From contig NZ_JAPEMT010000004.1 of NCBI RefSeq assembly GCF_026342435.1, positions 248,001-312,000 of the forward strand: a stretch of DNA of 64,000 nt. The letters run 5' to 3'. The notes under the pieces are model-generated. The model ran no database searches. It saw only the letters and a list, made by a program, of their open reading frames with translations, and had not been told where the DNA came from. Shown in pieces: positions 1 to 8,978 of the stretch; the first letter of the stretch is position 1, and each line of letters begins with the position of its first letter. The translations under genes were made by a program, and so were the position numbers. Source of the DNA: Streptomyces sp. NBC_00237. GTDB taxonomy: Bacteria; Actinomycetota; Actinomycetes; Streptomycetales; Streptomycetaceae.

Positions 1-2
1 AG

Positions 3-656
3 GCCGTCGCGGACGAGGTCCCCCAGCTCTACACCCGGGCCGTGGACCCGTCGGTGCCGCGTCCCCGCAGGGAACTGCTCGCACACCGGCGGGTGACTTT
101 GGCTCCCGACGAGGCCGCGGAGATCTCCTTCGAGGTGCCGGTGAAGGACTTCGCGTTCTGGGACGTGGCACAGGGGCGCCTCCGGGTGGCACCCGGCGCC
201 TACGAGATCCTCGTCGGGGCGTCCAGCGAGGACGTACGGCTGTCGGGGACCGTCGACCTCGACGGCGAGCCGTCCGTCCCCCGGCCGGTGCTGGCGGACG
301 GCCTGGACGCGGTGGACTTCGACGACCAGCGCGGGACGGAGATCGTGGACCGCACGAAGACCTGGGGCGACTCCGTCACCCCGGTGTCCGGCCGGGCGGG
401 CGAACTGGTCTTCCGTGACTGCGACTTCGGGGCGAGGGCCACCGGAATCACGGTGGAGGTCTCGGGCCGGGGCACGGTCGCACTGTCACTGGGGGACAGT
501 CCGCCGCTGGCGACGATCGCCCTGTCCCCGGGTATGGCCGGACCCTACGACTACGCCACGGTGGGCGCTCCCGTCCTCGTACCGGCCGGTGTGCACGAGG
601 TCCGCATCGCGCTGCGCGGGCCGGTACGGCTGGCACGCGTCGCCTTCTCCGGCTGA
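3..656 (+). CDS. GH3 family beta-glycosidase, C-terminal part only (5' truncated by window edge)
   Basis: This is the 3' end of a gene that begins before the window; the frame is open from base 3. The first residues (DEVPQLYTR) and the following 85 or so match the fibronectin type III-like domain that ends GH3 beta-glucosidases/xylosidases, ending in the usual pattern of G-A-Y-E-I-L-V-G-A-S-S. A further 130 residues form a beta-rich module resembling a CBM6-like sugar-binding domain. The catalytic domain lies off the window, so the exact substrate cannot be read. It faces a LacI-type regulator that probably controls it, consistent with a role in intracellular or secreted oligosaccharide breakdown. 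Confidence 0.8.
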   Translation, partial: AVADEVPQLYTRAVDPSVPRPRRELLAHRRVTLAPDEAAEISFEVPVKDFAFWDVAQGRLRVAPGAYEILVGASSEDVRLSGTVDLDGEPSVPRPVLADGLDAVDFDDQRGTEIVDRTKTWGDSVTPVSGRAGELVFRDCDFGARATGITVEVSGRGTVALSLGDSPPLATIALSPGMAGPYDYATVGAPVLVPAGVHEVRIALRGPVRLARVAFSG

Positions 657-726
657 TCCTCCGCCCGGGGTCCGCGTCGGCCCCCTGCGCGCGCGACGCG
701 GGCTCCGGGCCGACGCACGGGAGTCC

Positions 727-748
727 GGCACCGAAAGGCTTCGGTGCC
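727..748. terminator. Bidirectional hairpin between GH3 gene and LacI gene
   Basis: A perfect 9-bp stem (GGCACCGAA / TTCGGTGCC) with a 4-nt loop lies between the convergent stop codons at 656 and 751. It probably terminates transcription from both sides. Confidence 0.6.
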
Positions 749-750
749 GG

Positions 751-1776
751 TCACTCCTCGGCGGGAGCCGGGCCGCTGCTCGCCCGGACGATCAACTCGG
801 GCTTCAGCAGGAGCACCTCGTCGTCGGTCCGCCCGTCGATCTTGGCGACGAGACGGTCGACGGCGTGCCGTGCCATCTCGCGCGCCGGAATGGTGACGGA
901 GGTCAGCCGCACCGACCCCTGGAGAGCCACCTGTTCAGGGCAGACGGCGACCACCGAGACGTCCTCGGGCACGGCTCGTCTGTCTTGGCGCAGCAGACTG
1001 AGCAGTGGTTCCAGTGCCTGTTCGTTCTGGACGACGAAGCCCGTGACGTCGGGGCGTTCGGTGAAGATCTGGCCGAGGGTCCCGGCCATCGCGGCGTACG
1101 AGCCCTCACTCGGCCGGTGCAGCACCCGCAGCCCGACCTCGCGCGCACGCGTGCGCAAGCCGTCGATGGTGCGCTCCGCGAAGCCGGTCTTGCGCTCGTA
1201 CACCGCCGGTGCCTCACCGATCACGGCGATCTGACGGTGCCCCAGCTGTGCCAGATGTTCCGCGCACAGGGCCCCGGCCCCGGCGAAGTCGAGATCGACG
1301 CAGGTGAAGCCGGCGGTCTGGGCGGGCAACCCGATGAGCACCGCGGGCCGGCCGCTCTCCCGCAACGGGGCGAGCCGGGCGTCGTCGAGCTCCACGTCCA
1401 TCAGGATGATGGCGTCGGCGAGACCGCTGCCGACCACCCGGTGCACGGCGGCGGGCCCCTCCTCGCCGGTGAGCATCAGGACGTCGAAGCCGTGCTCCCG
1501 CGCGTGGGTGGCGACGGCGATGGCGATCTCCATCATCACGGGCACATACATGTCCGTCCGCAGGGGCATCATCAGCGCGATGATGTTGGACCGGCTGCTC
1601 GCCAGCGCCCTGGCCCCGGCGTTGGGGTGGTAGCCGAGCTCCTGGATACTGCGCTCCACCCGTTGCTTCGTCGTCTCGGAGATGGTCCGCTTGCCGCTGA
1701 GGACGTAGCTCACGGTGCTGGCGGAGACTCCGGCGTGTTGCGCTACTTGAGCGAGGGTGACCAACGGGAGCTCCAT
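751..1776 (-). CDS. LacI family transcriptional regulator
   Basis: The 341-residue protein begins MELPLVTLAQVAQHAGVSAS, the classic LacI helix-turn-helix, followed by the hinge helix region (NAGARALASSRSNII) and a periplasmic-binding-protein-like effector domain to the C-terminus. The frame stays open upstream, but the ATG at 1776 puts the HTH at the normal position. It is expected to repress sugar-utilisation genes until an oligosaccharide binds. A GAAGCGCTTC palindrome lies immediately upstream of the start and a second about 90 bp further, so autoregulation is likely. The convergent GH3 gene is a plausible target. No obvious Shine-Dalgarno precedes the start; the operator occupies that space. 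Confidence 0.92.
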   Translation of the reverse strand: MELPLVTLAQVAQHAGVSASTVSYVLSGKRTISETTKQRVERSIQELGYHPNAGARALASSRSNIIALMMPLRTDMYVPVMMEIAIAVATHAREHGFDVLMLTGEEGPAAVHRVVGSGLADAIILMDVELDDARLAPLRESGRPAVLIGLPAQTAGFTCVDLDFAGAGALCAEHLAQLGHRQIAVIGEAPAVYERKTGFAERTIDGLRTRAREVGLRVLHRPSEGSYAAMAGTLGQIFTERPDVTGFVVQNEQALEPLLSLLRQDRRAVPEDVSVVAVCPEQVALQGSVRLTSVTIPAREMARHAVDRLVAKIDGRTDDEVLLLKPELIVRASSGPAPAEE

Positions 1777-1781
1777 CTGAT

Positions 1782-1791
1782 GAAGCGCTTC
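1782..1791. promoter_or_regulatory. LacI-type operator, proximal copy
   Basis: GAAGCGCTTC is a perfect palindrome of the kind bound by LacI-family repressors. It ends 6 bp upstream of the regulator's ATG, overlapping where its ribosome binding site would be. Confidence 0.65.
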
Positions 1792-1871
1792 GACAGCGCG
1801 TTTCGCGTTTAAATTGCCAGTTTGAACGCACAGTAATCCGAGCTGATGGCGCCTGTCCAGGCCATTCCATC

Positions 1872-1881
1872 GAAGCGCTTC
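1872..1881. promoter_or_regulatory. LacI-type operator, distal copy
   Basis: A second identical GAAGCGCTTC palindrome, 90 bp from the first (centre to centre). The spacing would allow a dimer-of-dimers loop across the AT-rich promoter-like stretch at 1798-1835. Confidence 0.6.
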
Positions 1882-1972
1882 CCTTCGGGAGTGCGGGCCC
1901 TCGCCCGCACCGCCACCCCGAGTTCGCGTCGACACCGCCCACCCGGGCCGGGGCGAACTCCGAGCCGGTTAA

Positions 1973-1987
1973 TGAAAACGATTATCA
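1973..1987 (+). promoter_or_regulatory. Probable Zur box (zinc-uptake repressor operator)
   Basis: TGAAAACGATTATCA is a 15-bp near-palindrome that closely fits the actinobacterial Zur consensus TGaaAatgATTttCA. It lies 64 bp before the start of the binding-protein gene, the only transporter operon downstream. A Fur/DmdR iron box has a different pattern (TTAGGTTAGGCTAACCTAA) and does not match. Zinc-dependent repression of the whole 2052-8689 operon is inferred. Confidence 0.7.
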
Positions 1988-2051
1988 TCCTGCTATGGTC
2001 TGCCGGACGTACCCCTCCCGGGCCCTGCCCGGCACTCCCGGAAGAAGTCCC

Positions 2052-3548
2052 GTGCGCCTCCCCAAGCTGTTGTCCCCCGCCGCCCCGGCCCTTGCCTGCG
2101 CGCTCACCCTCACCGGGTGCTTCTCAGCGAGTACGTCCGGCACCGCCGAAGGACCGGACGGCAAGCGCATACGCGTGGCGATGATGAACCCGCCTCGCTC
2201 CGGCCTCTCGCCGCTCACCGACGACGCGTTCAAGCTGTCGCGCTGGTCCACCGCCGAGACCCTGACCACGCTGGACAAGGAGGGCGACGCCAAGCCGTCG
2301 CTCGCGACCGCGTGGCAGCGGACCGGAGAGCGGACCTGGACCTTCACCCTCCGCAAGGGCGTGACCTTCCACGACGGCACCGCGCTGACCGCGGAGGCCG
2401 TCGAACGCTCCCTCACCAGGGCCGCCACCGCTTCCCCCAAGCCGCGCATCCTCGACGGCGTGGCCTTCAAGGCCGAGGCCAAGGGGGGCGCCGTCGTCGT
2501 CACCACCGGCAAGGCCGATCCGCTCGTGCCCCAGCGGGTCTCCTCGCCGCAGTTGTCGATCCTGGCCGCCAAGGCGTACCGGGACAAGACGGTGGACCCG
2601 ATCGGGGCGGGCACCGGGGCCTTCGTCCTGAAGAGGGCCGACGGCACCTCGTCCGCGACCCTCGACCGCAACGAGCAGTACTGGGGCGGGCGCGCCAGGG
2701 CCGCCGGGATCGACGTGACCTTCGTCCCCGACGGCGCCGCCCGCGCGGCCGCCCTGCGCAGCGGCGACGCCGACATCGTCGAGGCGATCCCGGTCTCCCA
2801 GGCTTCCCTCCTGGAGGAGGACCAGATCACCGAGGTGCCGATGCCGCGCACCAACACCCTGTACCTGAACACCGGGAAGGGCGTCTTCAAGGATGCGGGG
2901 CAGCGGGCCGCCGCCCGCGCGGCCATCGACGCGAAGGCCCTGGTCAAGGGCGTCTACGAAGGGCGCGCCGATGTCGCGGAGGGGCTGCTCGGGCCCGCCC
3001 TGCCGTGGGCGGCCGAGCAACGTGCCGGGCGCACCGGGGCGGCGAAGCCCGCCAAGCCGTCGGAGCAGACCATCACCATCGGCACCTTCACCGACCGGGC
3101 CGAGCTGCCGGAAGTGGCCGCCACGCTCCAGCAGCAGCTCCAGGACGCCGGGTTCACGGTGAAGCTCGACGTGCGCGAGTACGCCAACATCGAGGCGGAC
3201 GCGCTGGCGGGGAAGTTCGACGCGTTCGTCCTGTCCCGCGCCACGGTCATCGACTCCGGCGACCCGACCGCCTACCTGCGCAGCGACTTCGCGAGCGACG
3301 GCTCCTTCAACCTCCCGCAGCTCGCCGACACCGCCGTGGACAAGGCCGTGCGCACCGCCGAGGAGGCCCCGGCAGGACAGACCCGGCGGACCGCGGTCCT
3401 CCACGCCGAGACTGCCGTCCTCAACACCGACGCGGCCGTCCCGATGCTCCACGAGCGCGTCATTCAGGGCGACGCCACCCACGTCGTGGGCTCCGCCAAG
3501 GACCCGCGTGAGCGTGAGCTGATCACTCTCGGTACGTACGTCACATGA
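2052..3548 (+). CDS. Lipoprotein substrate-binding protein of an oligopeptide/metallophore ABC transporter (SBP_bac_5)
   Basis: A 498-residue family-5 extracytoplasmic solute-binding protein. The GTG at 2052 follows GGAAGAAG and gives a short basic leader ending in a lipobox (L-T-G-C, Cys23), so the protein is membrane-anchored by lipid. Conserved features are W-T-F-T-L-R-K-G-V-T-F-H-D-G and a two-lobed fold throughout. This family binds peptides, nickel-histidine and opine-type metallophores. It opens an operon of overlapping genes encoding permease, ATPases and an MFS transporter. The Zur box upstream points to a metal chelate as ligand. A longer in-frame start at 1995 lacks a binding site and lies too close to the operator. 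Confidence 0.88.
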   Translation: MRLPKLLSPAAPALACALTLTGCFSASTSGTAEGPDGKRIRVAMMNPPRSGLSPLTDDAFKLSRWSTAETLTTLDKEGDAKPSLATAWQRTGERTWTFTLRKGVTFHDGTALTAEAVERSLTRAATASPKPRILDGVAFKAEAKGGAVVVTTGKADPLVPQRVSSPQLSILAAKAYRDKTVDPIGAGTGAFVLKRADGTSSATLDRNEQYWGGRARAAGIDVTFVPDGAARAAALRSGDADIVEAIPVSQASLLEEDQITEVPMPRTNTLYLNTGKGVFKDAGQRAAARAAIDAKALVKGVYEGRADVAEGLLGPALPWAAEQRAGRTGAAKPAKPSEQTITIGTFTDRAELPEVAATLQQQLQDAGFTVKLDVREYANIEADALAGKFDAFVLSRATVIDSGDPTAYLRSDFASDGSFNLPQLADTAVDKAVRTAEEAPAGQTRRTAVLHAETAVLNTDAAVPMLHERVIQGDATHVVGSAKDPRERELITLGTYVT

Positions 3549-5524
3549 GCCTGGTGGAGCACATGTGCCGCGTGATGCGGAGCACCGCCCTGGTGCACAG
3601 GCGGCGGTGGACCGGGCGGCCCGGGTCTTCAGGGAAGACCGGGGCTACCGGGAAGGCCGGGTGGTCCGGGCGGTCCGGGAAGGCCGGGTGGTCCGGGCGG
3701 TCCGGGAAGGCCGGGCTTCGCGGGAAGCCATGGCGGCCTCGGAAGGCCGGGCGGTCCGGGAAGACCCCGTCCACCGCCTGGCGGGCAGGGCTCGCCCGCG
3801 CCGCCGCGCTCGCCGTCGTGGTTACTGTCGTGGGCCTGCTGCCCTGGCTCTCCGGCAGGGATCCGGCGCTCACCGTGCTGCGTGCCCGCTCGGCCGAACA
3901 GGAGCCCACAGCCGAGGCCCTGGCCGCCGTCCGCCGCGATCTCGGCCTGGACGCGGGCCCGCTCGCCCTGCTCACCGACTGGGCGAGCGGCCTTGCGCAC
4001 GGCGACCTCGGTCTGTCCTGGGTCTCCGGCACCGCGGTCCTGCCGTCCGTCCTGTCCGGCCTCGGCGTCTCGCTGACCCTGATGGCCGCGTCGCTCGCCG
4101 TGGCGCTGCTCGTCGCTGCCGCCCTGTGCGCGCCCACCCTGGTCCGCGGCGCGCGCGGCACTCTGCGGGGCTCCGGTGGCGGGGCGGGGGCGATGCTCGC
4201 CGCGCTGCCCGAATTCCTTCTCGCCACCGTGCTGTTGATCGTGTTCGGCGTGGGGTGGGGGCTCCTGCCGGTCTCCGGCTGGCAGGGCCCGCCCCACCTC
4301 GTGCTGCCCGCACTCGCCATGGGCATCCCTGCGGGCGGGCTGCTCGGACGGCTCGTCTGCGACGCGTTGCCCGCCGTTTTCCGCGAGCGCTGGACCGACG
4401 TGTGGCGGGCCGCCGGGGTCGGCAGGACCCGCGTGGTGGCCGCCGCTCTGCGGCGCGCCCTGCCCGCGCTCGTACCGCAGATCGGCCAGGTGGTGGTCGG
4501 ACTCACCGCTGGTGCCGTCGCCGTCGAGACCGTCTTCGCGGTGCCCGGACTGGGCCGCACCGCCCTGGGTGCGGCCAAGTCCCAGGACCTGCCGCTCCTG
4601 CAAGGCTGTGTGCTGGCCCTGCTGCTGCTCGCGCTGGCCGTCGGAGGCTGCGCATCGCTGGTGCGGTCCGCCCTGTTCGGCACCGCTCTCAGGAGCCGCG
4701 CCCTCGCGCTGCCCGCGCCGCTTCCGGGGCGGGTGCGCGGCTGGGTGCCCGTCGTCCTCGGCTCCGCGCTCGCCCTGCTCATCGGTGCGGGTCTGCTGCG
4801 CGACCCGTACACCGTCACCTCCGCTCTGCGCCTCGCCGCTCCGTCCGCCGCGCACCCGCTCGGCACGGACGCGCTCGGCCGCGACGTGCTGGCCCGGCTC
4901 GGCCACGGTGCGGCGAGCACGGTCGGGGTGGCGCTCGCCGTGTGCGCCGTCTCCCTCGTGCTCGCGCTGGCCCTCGGCTTCCTGCCGCGCGTCGGCGCGG
5001 GCCTCGCCGACGTGGCCAACGCGCTGCCGCCGGTCGTCGTCGGCGTCCTCGTCGCCGCCGTCACAGGACCGAGCGTCTTCGGCGCGTCCCTGGCGATCGC
5101 GCTGATCTCCTGGCCTCCGCTGGCCGCGCACGCCGCCGCACTGGTCGAAGAGGCCCGCGCCGGAGGCCACTTGGCGGCTCAGCGTGCCATCGGGGCGAGC
5201 CCCTGGTGGATCCTCACCCGGCACCTGCTGCCCACCGTGGCGGGGCCCGTCGCCCGCCACACGGCCCTGCGGCTGCCCGGTGTCGCCCTCGCCCTCGCGG
5301 CCCTCGGCTTCCTCGGCCTCGGCGCGCAGCCACCGTCGCCCGAGTGGGGGCTGCTGCTCGACGAGTCACGGCTGTACGTGGAGCGGGCGCCGGTCGCGGC
5401 CCTCGCACCCGCCGTCGCGCTCGCCCTCCTCGCGGGTCTCGCTGTGACCGTGGCGGCGCTGCGACCCCGTACCCGACGTACCCGCACATCCCAGCCCAAT
5501 CCCCTTGCAGAGGTGCCCAGTTGA
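3545..5524 (+). CDS. Fused two-permease subunit (DppB-DppC fusion) of ABC importer with collagen-like N-terminus
   Basis: The 659-residue protein joins two permeases normally made as separate chains. The first half (about residues 83-380) carries the DppB-type architecture with the EAA-like loop G-V-G-R-T-R-V-V-A-A-A-L-R-R and the VFAVPGLGR motif. The second half (about 395-640) carries the DppC signatures HPLGTDALGRDVLARL and AIGASPWWILTRHLLP. Residues 24-62 are thirteen consecutive Gly-X-Y triplets, predicted cytoplasmic and absent from ordinary homologues. The ATG overlaps the preceding stop (ATGA), so translation is coupled. The fusion fixes a 1:1 permease ratio; function as a chelate or peptide importer is inferred from family and context. 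Confidence 0.88.
   Translation: MSLVEHMCRVMRSTALVHRRRWTGRPGSSGKTGATGKAGWSGRSGKAGWSGRSGKAGLRGKPWRPRKAGRSGKTPSTAWRAGLARAAALAVVVTVVGLLPWLSGRDPALTVLRARSAEQEPTAEALAAVRRDLGLDAGPLALLTDWASGLAHGDLGLSWVSGTAVLPSVLSGLGVSLTLMAASLAVALLVAAALCAPTLVRGARGTLRGSGGGAGAMLAALPEFLLATVLLIVFGVGWGLLPVSGWQGPPHLVLPALAMGIPAGGLLGRLVCDALPAVFRERWTDVWRAAGVGRTRVVAAALRRALPALVPQIGQVVVGLTAGAVAVETVFAVPGLGRTALGAAKSQDLPLLQGCVLALLLLALAVGGCASLVRSALFGTALRSRALALPAPLPGRVRGWVPVVLGSALALLIGAGLLRDPYTVTSALRLAAPSAAHPLGTDALGRDVLARLGHGAASTVGVALAVCAVSLVLALALGFLPRVGAGLADVANALPPVVVGVLVAAVTGPSVFGASLAIALISWPPLAAHAAALVEEARAGGHLAAQRAIGASPWWILTRHLLPTVAGPVARHTALRLPGVALALAALGFLGLGAQPPSPEWGLLLDESRLYVERAPVAALAPAVALALLAGLAVTVAALRPRTRRTRTSQPNPLAEVPS
3614..3730 (+). 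repeat. Tandem repeat encoding collagen-like Gly-X-Y tract
   Basis: G-rich imperfect tandem repeats, with a roughly 27-bp unit containing GGCGGTCCGGGAAGGCCGGG, encode thirteen Gly-X-Y triplets (repeating GWSGRSGKA) at the N-terminus of the fused permease. The opposite strand would read as Pro-Gly-Leu/Pro triplets, but no gene is supported there. Confidence 0.8.
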
Positions 5525-6585
5525 GCATCAGTTCCGTGAACGCCACCAGGCCGCCGCTGCTGTCCGTGCGTGAGCTGAGCGTCACCGTCGACGGGGCGGA
5601 GGCCGTGCGCGGCGTCTCCTTCGACATCCGGCCGGGCCAGGCCGTCGCCCTCGTCGGCGAGTCCGGCGCCGGGAAGTCACTGACCGCCAAGGCCGTCCTG
5701 GGGCTCACGCCGCCCGGCACCCGGATCGGCGGCGGCATCCGGCTGGACGGCGAGGAGACGGCGGGCGCGGGTGCCGAGGTGTACCGGCGGCTGTGGGGGC
5801 GGCGTTTGGCGTACGTCCCCCAGGACGCCCTCACGGTCCTCTCCCCCGTCCACACCGTCGGCGCCCAACTCGTCGCCTCGGTCCGTTCGGTGGCCCGCGT
5901 ACCGAAGGCCGAGGCTCGTCGCCGCGCCGTCGCCGCGCTCGACCGGGTCGGCATCGCGGACGCGGCACGGCGTGCCCGCGCGCTGCCGCACGAGTTCTCC
6001 GGCGGCATGCGCCAGCGCGCGGTGATCGCCCTGGCACTGGTCAACAACCCCGCCCTGATCGTCGCCGACGAGCCGACGACCGCGCTCGACCCCCTCGTCC
6101 GGCGCCAGGTGCTCGACGCCCTGACACAGGCCCGCGAAGCGACGGACGCCGCACTGCTCCTGGTCACCCACGACCTGGACCTCGCGGCCTCGCACGCCGA
6201 CCGCGCCGTGGTGCTGTACGCGGGCCGCGTCGTCGAGTCCGGACCGGCGAGCGAGGTGTTCGTACGCCCCAAGTCCCCTTATACGGCTGGCCTCGTGGCG
6301 TCGCTGCCGCCGGACCCGGGCCGGGTGTTCGCCCCGCCCGCCCCGACCCCCCGGCACCGCCCCCTGCCCGCCATCGGCGGCAGTCCTCCCTCGCCGCTCT
6401 CGCTCCCGCACGGCTGTGGCTTCGCGCCGCGCTGCCCGCTCGCCGAGGCAGCGTGCCGGGACACCGAACCCGTACTCACAGCCGATGACCACGCTGTCAC
6501 CTGTCACCGCTCGGGGTGGCTGCCCGTACCCGCCACCGCGCTCTTCACCCTCACGACCACGCCGACGGAGCAGCCGACCCCATGA
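5521..6585 (+). CDS. ABC transporter ATPase (DppD/OppD type)
   Basis: A 354-residue nucleotide-binding subunit that would power the importer. Walker A is GESGAGKS, the signature is FSGGMRQR, Walker B is LIVADEP, and the H-loop lies in LVTHDLDL. The C-terminus has the oligopeptide-transporter extension with CGFAPRCPLAEAAC, a Cys cluster usual in this subfamily. The start chosen is TTG at 5521, overlapping the permease stop; GTG at 5536 is an alternative. It is the first of two separate ATPases, which together form the heterodimer typical of Dpp/Opp/Cnt systems. Confidence 0.9.
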   Translation: MSISSVNATRPPLLSVRELSVTVDGAEAVRGVSFDIRPGQAVALVGESGAGKSLTAKAVLGLTPPGTRIGGGIRLDGEETAGAGAEVYRRLWGRRLAYVPQDALTVLSPVHTVGAQLVASVRSVARVPKAEARRRAVAALDRVGIADAARRARALPHEFSGGMRQRAVIALALVNNPALIVADEPTTALDPLVRRQVLDALTQAREATDAALLLVTHDLDLAASHADRAVVLYAGRVVESGPASEVFVRPKSPYTAGLVASLPPDPGRVFAPPAPTPRHRPLPAIGGSPPSPLSLPHGCGFAPRCPLAEAACRDTEPVLTADDHAVTCHRSGWLPVPATALFTLTTTPTEQPTP

Positions 6586-7366
6586 GCCCCCCTCCCCCGA
6601 ACCGACTCCTCGACGTGCGTGACCTCACCGTGCGCCACGGCGAACACACCGCAGTCGACGGTGTCTCCTTCCACGTCGACGAGGGTGAGACGCTCGCCCT
6701 CATCGGCGCTTCCGGCTGCGGCAAGTCGTCCACGGCGGCAGCCGTCCTCGCGCTGCTGCGGCCGGAGCAGGGCAGCAGCGTCCGCTTCGCCGGGCAGGAG
6801 CTGACGACCCTGCGCGGACGCCGACTCCGCGCGCTGCGTCCCCAGTTCCAGCCCGTCTTCCAGGACCCGTACGGCTCACTCGCTCCCCGCACCCCCATCG
6901 GCGACACCGTCGTCGAGCCTCTGCGCGTCCACCGCAGGCCCGTCGCCGGGCGAGCCGCCGAACTCCTCGACCTGGTCGGGCTCGACCCCGCGTACGCCCG
7001 CCGCCTGCCGCACGAACTCTCCGGCGGCCAGTGCCAGCGTGTCGGGATCGCCCGCGCCCTCGCCCTCGGCCCCCGGCTCCTCGTCCTGGACGAACCGCTC
7101 TCCGCCCTCGACCCCTCGGTACGCTCCGGCATCGTCAACCTCCTCACCGACCTCCAGGAACGCCTGGGCCTCGGCTACCTGTTCATCTGCCACGACCTCG
7201 CCCTCGTGGGGCACCTCGCACACCGGGTGGCCGTCATGAAGGCGGGCCGGATCGTGGAGAGCGCGCCGGTGCGCGAGGTGTTCACCGCGCCCCGGCACCC
7301 GTACACCCGAGACCTCCTGTCCGCCGCCCGCCACCGTTCCGCGGTCCGACCCCACCCCCTCGTCTG

Positions 7367-7367
<1 letters not shown>
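6582..7367 (+). CDS. ABC transporter ATPase (DppF/OppF type)
   Basis: The 261-residue partner ATPase has Walker A GASGCGKS, signature LSGGQCQR, and Walker B LLVLDEPLSALD. The ATG overlaps the stop of the preceding ATPase gene by 4 nt. It is shorter at the C-terminus than many OppF proteins and lacks the Cys cluster seen in its partner. With the DppD-type subunit it should form the motor of the fused permease. Confidence 0.9.
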
Positions 7368-8689
<1,322 letters not shown>

Positions 8690-8824
8690 CAGGCTGGTCA
8701 GCCGACCGGACCCGAGCCCGCACCGCCACCTGACCCTCACACCAAAGACGCTTGGGACCACGGGACTTGAAGCCACCCGGTTTCCGTCTGTGAACGTTTC
8801 TTCCGGCGGATTCTGCAAGAAGTA

Positions 8825-8852
8825 TTGACGCCATTCATGGGATGTCTAGCAT
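8825..8852 (+). promoter_or_regulatory. Candidate sigma-70-type promoter of the GH62 genes
   Basis: TTGACG and TAGCAT are separated by 16 bp, about 130 bp upstream of the first GH62 start. An inverted repeat GTTCG-N6-CGAAC (8878-8893) sits just downstream of the expected start point and could be an operator. An isolated AAGGAGG at 8894-8900 has no start codon behind it. Confidence 0.5.
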
Positions 8853-8978
8853 TCCCTTGATCGGCACTTCGACCCACGTTCGGTATCTCGAACAAGGAGG
8901 GTCGTACCCCATCGGCATCCGGACAGCCTCTGACGGGGACGGCCGGAGGCCCCTTGCTCAAGGATGACGAGGTCCTTC

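Noticed and set aside
1973..1987. Iron (DmdR/IdeR) box instead of Zur box
   Set aside because: The sequence lacks the TTAGGTTAGGCTAACCTAA pattern and fits the Zur consensus much better.
3629..5260. Long minus-strand frame over the fused permease, with Pro-Gly-rich collagen-like reading
   Set aside because: It is antisense to a clear permease with conserved motifs; the frame is kept open only by GC bias.
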